DNA of 29,036 bases from CAZGMC01 sp964526565. GTDB lineage: Bacteria; Pseudomonadota; Alphaproteobacteria; DSM-16000; Inquilinaceae. Positions 23,562 through 29,036 of the stretch are shown here, one piece after another. The stretch is taken from contig CAZGMC010000054.1 of assembly GCA_964526565.1 (NCBI GenBank), forward strand, positions 1 to 29,036, written 5' to 3'. The notes below the pieces were generated by a model that worked only from the letters and a program-made list of their open reading frames with translations, did not search any database and had not been told where the DNA came from. Each line of letters opens with the position of its first letter. Within the stretch, counting starts at the first letter, position 1. The position numbers and the translations under genes are program-made.

Positions 23562-23786
23562 CCGGTCGCCTTGCCCCGGTCGCCTTGCCCCGGTCGCCTT
23601 GCCCCGGTCGCCTTGCNNNNNNNNNNNNNNNNNNNNNNNNNNNNNNNNNNNNNNNNNNNNNNNNNNNNNNNNNNNNNNNNNNNNNNNNNNNNNNNNNNNN
23701 NNNNNNNNNNNNNNNNCCGGTCGCCTTGCCCCGGTCGCCTTGCCCCGGTCGCCTTGCCCCGGTCGCCTTGCCCCGGTCGCCTTGCA
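23562..23786. repeat. 14-bp minisatellite interrupted by assembly gap
   Basis: The unit ccggtcgccttgcc is repeated head to tail four times before the gap (starting 23562, 23576, 23590 and 23604) and five times after it (23717 to 23785), virtually without variation. The array fills the divergent intergenic region between coaBC and the Nudix gene. Since 14 is not a multiple of three and the unit has no stop codon in any frame, open frames run through it on both strands, but these are artefacts. The true copy number is unknown. Confidence 0.92.
23617..23716. other. assembly gap (100 N)
   Basis: Exactly 100 undetermined bases lie inside the 14-bp repeat array. This is a standard placeholder size, so the real distance is unknown. 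It probably marks a collapsed or unresolved repeat rather than lost genes. Confidence 0.97.
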
Positions 23787-23823
23787 TTGACAGCGGCCGC
23801 CAGCCCGCCTGGAATGCGCCGCG

Positions 23824-24309
23824 ATGCATCCGCTGCTCCACCTCGCCCGCCGTACGCCGCTGCCGCGCCTGATGTGGGGCGGCCGGCTGCTGGCGTTGCG
23901 CGTGCTGCGGCCGTTCCGGCTCGGCGTGCGCACCCTGGTGCTGGACGGCGACGGCCGGGTGCTGCTGGTGCGGCACAGCTACCGGCCGGGCTGGCACCTG
24001 CCCGGCGGCGGCGTCAAGAAATGGGAGACGATGGAGCAGGCCGCCATCCGCGAGACCGCCGAGGAGGCCGGCGTCGCCATCGAGGCGATGGACCGGCTGG
24101 TCGGCGTGTATGCCAATTTCGGCATCGGCTATTGCGACCACGTGGCGCTGTTCGTTGCCGGGCCCTGGCGGCCGGCCCCGCTCGAGTCGTTCGAGATCGT
24201 CGAGACGCGGTTCTTTCCGCTGGAGGCGCTGCCGGCCGACGCCTCGCTGCCCACCCACCGGCGCGTCGCCGAGCTGCTCGGCCGGGCACCGCGCGACGTG
24301 CACTGGTAA
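23824..24309 (+). CDS. Nudix hydrolase
   Basis: This 161-aa protein has one Nudix domain and hydrolyses nucleoside diphosphate-linked compounds in the cytoplasm. The Nudix box G-x5-E-x7-RE-x2-EE-x-G is seen from Gly62 to Gly83, with Glu68, Arg76, Glu77, Glu80 and Glu81 present. The third position after RE is Thr where an aliphatic residue is usual. A basic N-terminal leader (MHPLLHLARRTPLPRLMWGG) precedes the domain. The specific substrate cannot be read. The start ATG at 23824 follows the minisatellite by 37 bases, so the array could affect its expression. It lies 20 bases upstream of an HD hydrolase, and both may act on nucleotides. Confidence 0.88.
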   Translation: MHPLLHLARRTPLPRLMWGGRLLALRVLRPFRLGVRTLVLDGDGRVLLVRHSYRPGWHLPGGGVKKWETMEQAAIRETAEEAGVAIEAMDRLVGVYANFGIGYCDHVALFVAGPWRPAPLESFEIVETRFFPLEALPADASLPTHRRVAELLGRAPRDVHW

Positions 24310-24329
24310 CCGCCGGAGAAACGTCTGCC

Positions 24330-24959
24330 ATGAACGACGGGAGCGACCCCAACGCGGCCGGCGAGCTGCCCCAGCGGCTGGCGCGGATCCTGGACTTCCT
24401 GCTGTTCGTCGACCGCTTCAAGGCGATCGAGCGGGTCGGCTATCTGGCCGACAACAGCCGGCGCGAGACCGACTCCGACCATGCCTGGCACATGGCGCTG
24501 TACGCCGTCCTGCTCCACGGCGAGATCGGGTTCGAGGCGGATCTGGCCCACACCCTGTGCCTGGTCCTGGTCCACGACCTGGTCGAGATCCACGCCGGTG
24601 ATACGTACGCATACGATGACGCCGGCCGCGCCGGCCAGGCGGCGCGCGAGGCCGCAGCGGCGGAGCGCCTGTTCGCCCGCCTGCCCGACGACCTGCGCGA
24701 GCGGGTGCACGGCTGGTGGCAAGAGTTCGAGGCCGGCCAGACGCCCGAGGCCCGCTTCGCCCGCGCCCTGGACCGGCTGCAGGCGTTCGGCCAGAGCGTG
24801 CTGTCGGGCGGCCGCGCCTGGCGCGAGAACAACGTCAGCCGCGCCCAGACCCAAGAACGCATGCGCCCGGCGCTGGACGTCGACCCGGCGCTCCGCGCCC
24901 TGGTGGAGCACCTGTACGCCCGCGCCGACTCCGCGAACATGTGGCCGCGGCAATGGTAG
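24330..24959 (+). CDS. HD-domain hydrolase (YfbR-like group)
   Basis: This 209-aa metal-dependent phosphohydrolase of the HD superfamily is related to proteins annotated as 5'-nucleotidase YfbR-like or HD family hydrolase. Ligands are visible as SDHAWHMALYA (His51), LVHDLVEIHAGD (His82, Asp83 and Glu86), and a later Asp in ARALDRLQAF. The opening block LDFLLFVDRFKAIERVGYLADNSRRETDSDH is typical of this group. A GGAGAAA site supports the ATG at 24330. It probably forms an operon with the Nudix gene just upstream. The nucleotide or other phosphoester substrate is unknown. Confidence 0.88.
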   Translation: MNDGSDPNAAGELPQRLARILDFLLFVDRFKAIERVGYLADNSRRETDSDHAWHMALYAVLLHGEIGFEADLAHTLCLVLVHDLVEIHAGDTYAYDDAGRAGQAAREAAAAERLFARLPDDLRERVHGWWQEFEAGQTPEARFARALDRLQAFGQSVLSGGRAWRENNVSRAQTQERMRPALDVDPALRALVEHLYARADSANMWPRQW

Positions 24960-25039
24960 TCATTCGACTGTTTATCGGCATTCGCGGAAAATCTACCTAA
25001 ACCAGACGGCAATTTCTCGCTAAAGATGAAATTATATTC

Positions 25040-25067
25040 TTGCCTTGCCTTCGAATCCGCCTAAACT
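25040..25067 (+). promoter_or_regulatory. possible promoter of hemerythrin gene
   Basis: The 135-base gap before the hemerythrin gene is A/T-richer than its surroundings. TTGCCT (25040-25045) and TAAACT (25062-25067) with a 16-base spacer form a weak -35/-10 candidate 27 bases before the ATG. Confidence 0.3.
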
Positions 25068-25094
25068 CGCGCCGCTACATGGAGGGCGGACTGC

Positions 25095-25502
25095 ATGACG
25101 ACCGGACTGCCGGGTTCGCTGGCCTTCGGGCATGTTCAGCTCGACGAGAACCACGATACCCTCTTTGCCATCAGGGCGGAGCTGCGCGATGCGGTGGCTG
25201 AGGGACGCGGCGAGGCGGTCGTGGGCGCCGTCATCTGCCGCCTGGCCGACTTCATGGTGTGGCACTTCGGCCGTGAGGAGCGGCTGATGGAACGGTCGCA
25301 CCATCCGGAGTACACGGCACACAAGGCGGAGCATGACGACCTGATCCGGCGCCTTGGCGAACTGGCCCACCGCAGCGAGCCGGCCGACGACTGGATCGTC
25401 GCCGATATCCTGGCCTTCCTCGACGGCTGGCTGACGGCGCACATTCCGGGGGCCGACCGGCGGCTCGTTGCCTTCCTCGAAGGCGCGGGCGACGGCGGAT
25501 AG
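25095..25502 (+). CDS. bacteriohemerythrin
   Basis: This 135-aa single-domain hemerythrin binds O2 (or senses O2, NO or iron) at a diiron site in a four-helix bundle. All seven ligands are in place: His20 (LDENHDTLF), His57 and Glu61 (HFGREERLM), His76 and His80 (YTAHKAEHDDL), and His116 and Asp121 (HIPGADRRL). The spacing matches single-domain bacteriohemerythrins. No other domain is attached. GGAGGG lies just before the ATG at 25095. It appears to be its own transcription unit. An oxygen-handling or sensing role is inferred from the family. Confidence 0.94.
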   Translation: MTTGLPGSLAFGHVQLDENHDTLFAIRAELRDAVAEGRGEAVVGAVICRLADFMVWHFGREERLMERSHHPEYTAHKAEHDDLIRRLGELAHRSEPADDWIVADILAFLDGWLTAHIPGADRRLVAFLEGAGDGG

Positions 25503-25702
25503 ACTTGGCAAACCTGCCCGTAAAGGCCACGGGAGCCACCTTGGCCTGCCGCCTACTGCGCGTAATGTGCCGCCGCCATTCCCGTATTGCGTTGGCCGCG
25601 CACACAACGTTATTCCTGGGATCCCTTGAGCCGGTTGCGCAAGCGACGCACACCGGCCCCGCCCGTCGCCCCGCGACTGCCCGCGACAAAGAGCGTCCGC
25701 CC

Positions 25703-26524
25703 GTGCCCTATGATCCCACCTCCATCGCCCTGATGGCGGGCGCCCTGCTCGTTGCCGGGGCGTTCGCCGGCGTGCTGGCCGGCCTGCTCGGCGTCGGCGG
25801 CGGCATCGTCATCGTGCCGGCGCTGTTCTACCTGTTCACGCTGCTGGACATCGACCCGGCGGTGAAGATGCACCTGGCGGTGGGCACGTCGCTGTCGACC
25901 ATCATCGCCACCTCGCTGTCATCGATCCGCTCGCACCACAGGCGCGGGGTGGTGGACTGGACATTGCTGAAGAGCTGGGGGCCGGCGGTGGCGGTCGGCG
26001 TGGTCATCGGCACGGTGGTCGCGAGCCTCGTCAGCGGCGAGGTGTTGACGGGCGTGTTCGCCACGCTGGCGCTGGTGGTCGCCGCCAACATGGCGCTGCA
26101 GCCCGAATCGGTGCGGCTCGCCGACCGGCTGCCCGGCGGCATCGTGCGTTTCCTGATCGGCAACTTCATCGGCGGCTTCTCGGCGATGATGGGCATCGGC
26201 GGCGGCACCTTCACGGTGCCCACCCTGGTCATGTGCAACTACCCCATCCGCCGCGCCGTCGGCACGGCCGCCGCGGTCGGCCTGATCATCGCCGTGCCGG
26301 GGACGATCGGGTTCATCATCGACGGCCTGGGCAGGCCCGGCCTGCCGCCGTTCAGCGTGGGCTATGTCAGCGTCCTCGGCTTTCTGATCATCGCGCCGAT
26401 GACGGTGATGACGGCGCCGCTCGGCGCCCGCATCGCCCATACCGTCAACACCCGCTGGCTGCGCTATGCCTTCGCCCTGTTCCTGGCGCTGACCTCGATG
26501 CGCATGTTTCAGAGCCTGTTGTGA
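25703..26524 (+). CDS. TauE/SafE-family sulfite or sulfonate exporter
   Basis: This inner-membrane protein of about 273 aa has roughly eight hydrophobic segments and two internally repeated glycine motifs, GVLAGLLGVGGGIVIVPAL and GGFSAMMGIGGGTFTVPTL, which define the TauE/SafE family. Members export sulfite, sulfoacetate or related organic anions, or are of unknown substrate. The start is taken as GTG at 25703 (VPYDPTSIALMAGALL) because the protein then begins just before the first membrane segment. The open frame extends further upstream to 25505 but that part has no homology or signal. The ribosome binding site is weak. No sulfite-producing enzyme is adjacent. Confidence 0.88.
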   Translation: MPYDPTSIALMAGALLVAGAFAGVLAGLLGVGGGIVIVPALFYLFTLLDIDPAVKMHLAVGTSLSTIIATSLSSIRSHHRRGVVDWTLLKSWGPAVAVGVVIGTVVASLVSGEVLTGVFATLALVVAANMALQPESVRLADRLPGGIVRFLIGNFIGGFSAMMGIGGGTFTVPTLVMCNYPIRRAVGTAAAVGLIIAVPGTIGFIIDGLGRPGLPPFSVGYVSVLGFLIIAPMTVMTAPLGARIAHTVNTRWLRYAFALFLALTSMRMFQSLL

Positions 26525-26575
26525 GCGCAGTGGCCGCGCACCCCCCCTGAAGGGCCGCATCACGCCGAGACCATA

Positions 26576-27721
26576 TCACGCTGAAGTCAGCAGAAACGGC
26601 CCACGGTCAGGCAACGGTTCGCTGCCGGCGACCTTGACGATGACGTCGCCGGGACGGGCCATGCGATGGCCGATCAACATGAGCACCCGTCCCGCCGTGG
26701 CGGTGGCCACGGGCCGCCGCGCTGAGCCGGCATCGTCGGCGGCCGGATCGACGATCTCGGCAACCACCTGGCCCGCCGCCACCGCCTCTCCCACCGCCAC
26801 CCGGCAGGCGACCACGCCGCCCACCGGCGCGGTCACCATGTCGACGCCGGCGAGCGGCGTGGCGGCGCAGCGCAGCGGCGGCAGCGGCCCCGGATCACCG
26901 CCGAGCACGCCGCGGCGCTGCAGGAAGCGGACCAGGTTGTCGGCATCCCGCGCGGCGAGGTCGTCGGCCACATCGGCCATGCCGCGATACTCCACCGTCG
27001 CCGCCAGGCAGGCCACCGGAATGGCAGGATCGCCACCAAGCAGGGTGCCGAGCCGCCACCACGGCGACGAGCACGCCTCGTCGAACGGTTCGCCGCCGGA
27101 CACGTCGGCCAGCAGCACGGCCTCGGCCCCGATGTCGCAGGCCAGGTCCTCGGCCGCCGGCCACAGCGGCGTGCCGACATAGAGGTGGACCGGCGCCTGC
27201 TCGTCGCAGTGCAGGTCGAGCACGATATCGGCGGCGATCGCCTGGCGCAGCAGGGCGAGGCGCAGGTTGTCGACCTCGGTCCGCGCTTGGCGCTCGTGCA
27301 GCGCCTCGACCAGGGCGGCACGGACCAGTTCCACATTGGCGGCCGGATCGCCGGTCAGGCGGCCGCGCAGGCGCCCGGCGGCGGTGTGGCTGAGCTCTGG
27401 ATAGTGTCGGTTGAAATTGCCGCCGCCGCCCAGCTCGAAGCGGCCCATCGGCCGCTCGTTGACGACCTGGCCCAGGCCGATCGGATTCGCGAACGGCACG
27501 ACCTGGACTTCGCCGCGGATCAGCCCGGCGGCCGCGGCCCGGCGCAGTCGCCGGATCAGGTGATGGGCGACCAAGATGCCGGGAATCTCGTCGGCATGCA
27601 GCCCGGCCTGGATGTATGCTCTGGGCCGGGCACCGGGCGTGCCGTAGCGGAACACCTTGAAGAAGCGCGCCGTGCCGGCGCTGGACCCGGCCACGGGCAC
27701 GGTCAGGATGTCGTGGGTCAT
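26576..27721 (-). CDS. succinylglutamate desuccinylase / aspartoacylase (AstE/AspA) family hydrolase
   Basis: This 381-aa zinc-dependent deacylase-type protein is related to M14 carboxypeptidases. It has zinc ligands QAGLHADEIPG (His42 and Glu45) and DLHCDEQ (His171), the substrate-binding GGGGNFNRHYPEL, and ATVEYRGMAD with the likely general-base Glu. The C-terminal quarter (about 300-370, TAPVGGVVACRVAVGEAVAAGQ) forms the biotinyl/lipoyl-like barrel found in this family. It probably hydrolyses an N-acyl amino acid or amide in the cytoplasm; the exact acyl group is unknown. The ATG at 27721 has a weak ribosome binding site. It is divergent from the membrane protein gene 48 bases away. True AstE would be expected in an ast operon, which is absent. 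Confidence 0.87.
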   Translation of the reverse strand: MTHDILTVPVAGSSAGTARFFKVFRYGTPGARPRAYIQAGLHADEIPGILVAHHLIRRLRRAAAAGLIRGEVQVVPFANPIGLGQVVNERPMGRFELGGGGNFNRHYPELSHTAAGRLRGRLTGDPAANVELVRAALVEALHERQARTEVDNLRLALLRQAIAADIVLDLHCDEQAPVHLYVGTPLWPAAEDLACDIGAEAVLLADVSGGEPFDEACSSPWWRLGTLLGGDPAIPVACLAATVEYRGMADVADDLAARDADNLVRFLQRRGVLGGDPGPLPPLRCAATPLAGVDMVTAPVGGVVACRVAVGEAVAAGQVVAEIVDPAADDAGSARRPVATATAGRVLMLIGHRMARPGDVIVKVAGSEPLPDRGPFLLTSA

Positions 27722-27769
27722 GCCGCACCGGATGCGATCGGGGGCTGCGCTGCCCGGGGACCCTACGCC

Positions 27770-29036
27770 ATGTGTGGGGCGGACGCCATCCCGCTGCCGT
27801 TGGCGGGGGCCGACGCCATGATCGCCCTGTTCGCGGCGCTGGTTGCCTACGGCCTGTGGAGCTCGCCCACCCCCGACGCGCCTGGCTGGGCGGAGGCGAT
27901 GGTCGGCGCGCTGCTGGTGCTGGCCGTGGGACCGCTGCGGGGCACGGCGACGGCGCTGGGCGCCGCCCTGGCCGACCGCCGCGGTCCACCCTGGCGGGTG
28001 GTGGCGACCCTGGCGCTGGCGTGGCTGCTGTGGGTGCCGCTGCTGCACGGGGCGGCGGCCGGCTGGCATCCGCAGGACATCGTCCGCGACGTGGTGCCGC
28101 TGCTGTTCCTGTTCCTGCCGCTGTTCCTGACCGCCCCCGGACCGCCGCGGCCGCACGCCGCACGGGTCCTGGCGGCCGGACTGGTGCTGGTCGGCGTGCT
28201 GTTCGCCGCGCGGTTCTTTCTAATTACGGGCGTGGTGCCGGGCCGCGTGGCGACGGCGGTGCCCTCCGACGGCCTGCTCTATCTGGCCAACAGCCCGGCG
28301 GTGCTGTTCGCCGCCATCCTGCTGCCGCTGTGGGCCGTCGAGCGCCTTGTCGCACGGCCGGCGGCGCCGGTCACGACAGCCCTGGCCCTGGCCGGCGGGC
28401 TGCTGTGCCTGGCAGCGCTGGCGGTGACGTTGCAACGCGCCGCCCTGGGCGCGGCAGCCGCAGCGTTCACGGTGTACGCCCTGTACGTCCTGGGGCAGTC
28501 GCAGCGGCGCGCCGGCATCGCGGCGGCAACCATCGGACTGGCGGCCGTGGCCGCATGGCTGGGCGGCGACTGGCTGGCGCGACTGTGGTCGCTGCTCGTC
28601 TGGAAGACGCGGCTGGTCGGCGGCAACCAGCATGCGGCAGAGATCGCCGTGGCCGCCGAGGCCGCGGGCCGGTCCCTGGGCGATGCCCTGTTCGGCGCCG
28701 GCTGGGGAGCACTGATCGCCAGTCCGGCCGTGCCCGGCTACCAGGTGTCATACCTGCACGCGCTGCCGCTCTACGTGCTGGTCAAGGCGGGCATTGCCGG
28801 CCTGCTGGCGGTTGCGGCCTGCGGCGCCGCCCTGGCGCCGGCCCTGGTCGCACTGTGGCAGCGGCAGCCGGCGCTGAGCCTGGCCGTGGCCGCACCGCTC
28901 ATGATCGGCCTGTTCATCCAGCCGACCTTCAAGTCGCTGACCTTCGGCCTGCTGCTGGCCCTGCCCGTGCTGATGGCGGCGGACGCGGCACCGCGGCCGG
29001 TACGGGGAGCGGCCCGGCCCTCCCCGCCCCCCCCCC
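27770..29036 (+). CDS. O-antigen ligase-like polytopic membrane protein (partial, runs off end)
   Basis: An uninterrupted frame of 422 codons runs from ATG at 27770 (alternative ATG at 27818) to the end of the window without a stop. It encodes about ten or more hydrophobic segments rich in Leu, Ala and Val. The late segment SLGDALFGAGWGALIASPAV followed by SYLHALPLYVLVKAGIAGLL matches the WaaL/Wzy pattern (GxGxG, then the periplasmic-loop His and a KxGxxG membrane entry), and TLQRAALGAAAA resembles the SRG-type segment of the same family. It probably ligates or polymerises an envelope glycan. N-terminal MCGADAIPLPLAGADAM may be spurious. It is divergent from the AstE/AspA-like gene. Assignment is by pattern, moderate. 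Confidence 0.65.
   Translation, partial: MCGADAIPLPLAGADAMIALFAALVAYGLWSSPTPDAPGWAEAMVGALLVLAVGPLRGTATALGAALADRRGPPWRVVATLALAWLLWVPLLHGAAAGWHPQDIVRDVVPLLFLFLPLFLTAPGPPRPHAARVLAAGLVLVGVLFAARFFLITGVVPGRVATAVPSDGLLYLANSPAVLFAAILLPLWAVERLVARPAAPVTTALALAGGLLCLAALAVTLQRAALGAAAAAFTVYALYVLGQSQRRAGIAAATIGLAAVAAWLGGDWLARLWSLLVWKTRLVGGNQHAAEIAVAAEAAGRSLGDALFGAGWGALIASPAVPGYQVSYLHALPLYVLVKAGIAGLLAVAACGAALAPALVALWQRQPALSLAVAAPLMIGLFIQPTFKSLTFGLLLALPVLMAADAAPRPVRGAARPSPPPP
29027..29036. other. poly-C tract at sequence end
   Basis: The window ends in ten consecutive C bases after tccccg. A homopolymer at the very end of a contig often reflects failed extension or base-calling artefact, so the last codons of the membrane-protein frame are unreliable. 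Confidence 0.7.

Noticed and set aside
23562..23786. Possible CRISPR array
   Set aside because: The 14-bp units are directly adjacent with no unique spacers, and no cas genes are present.
23521..23800. Open frames running through the N gap and repeat array on both strands
   Set aside because: The repeat unit has no stop codon in any frame and the gap is filled with X; the resulting 14-residue periodic peptides have no homology and no start signal.

Overview
The window looks like one contig or scaffold piece (29 kb, one 100-N gap) from a free-living, very GC-rich Gram-negative bacterium, most likely an alphaproteobacterium (possibly Rhodospirillales-like). The evidence is a lipid A deacylase (PagL), a CheZ-type phosphatase, a linked coaBC-dut-Rrf2-cysK block, many 4-bp gene overlaps and many GTG starts. 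No rRNA, tRNA, phage or CRISPR was seen. The only mobile-element trace is a REP-associated (RAYT-type) transposase at the left edge, with a REP-like palindrome beside it.

Layout. 1-2.0 kb: REP palindrome, RAYT gene with an altered catalytic residue, FMN-binding PNPOx-like protein, PagL outer-membrane lipid A deacylase. 2.3-3.0 kb: orphan CheZ. 3.0-5.7 kb: two overlapping GT4-type glycosyltransferases on the minus strand. 6.0-11.5 kb: a minus-strand operon in which all four genes overlap: GNAT/C39-peptidase fusion, RimK-type ATP-grasp ligase, glucuronate isomerase (UxaC), fructuronate reductase (UxuB-like). 11.5-12.1 kb: AT-richer intergenic island. 12.1-13.5 kb: xylulokinase-like FGGY protein with changed active-site motifs. 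13.6-14.8 kb: a tiny hypothetical gene and a transglutaminase-like protein. 15.1-18.4 kb: a lone dihydrolipoamide dehydrogenase-like flavoprotein and a Kef/CPA2 antiporter. 18.4-23.5 kb: minus-strand housekeeping block coaBC, dut, Rrf2 regulator, cysK, pdxS, pdxT. 23.5-23.8 kb: a 14-bp minisatellite interrupted by the assembly gap. 23.8-26.5 kb: Nudix hydrolase, HD-domain hydrolase, hemerythrin, TauE/SafE transporter. 26.6-29.0 kb: an AstE/AspA-like zinc hydrolase divergent from an O-antigen-ligase-like membrane protein that runs off the end at a poly-C tract.

How the genes work together. Envelope polysaccharide and LPS is one theme (PagL, two glycosyltransferases, ligase-like protein). Sulfur and PLP metabolism is another: cysteine synthase, which uses PLP, lies next to both subunits of PLP synthase and behind an Rrf2 regulator with a plausible operator. 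The most unusual arrangement is the translationally coupled join of a peptide or amide-bond-forming cassette (ATP-grasp plus acetyltransferase/peptidase) to the first two enzymes of hexuronate catabolism. No mannonate dehydratase or KDG kinase is present in the window, so the uronate pathway would have to be completed elsewhere.
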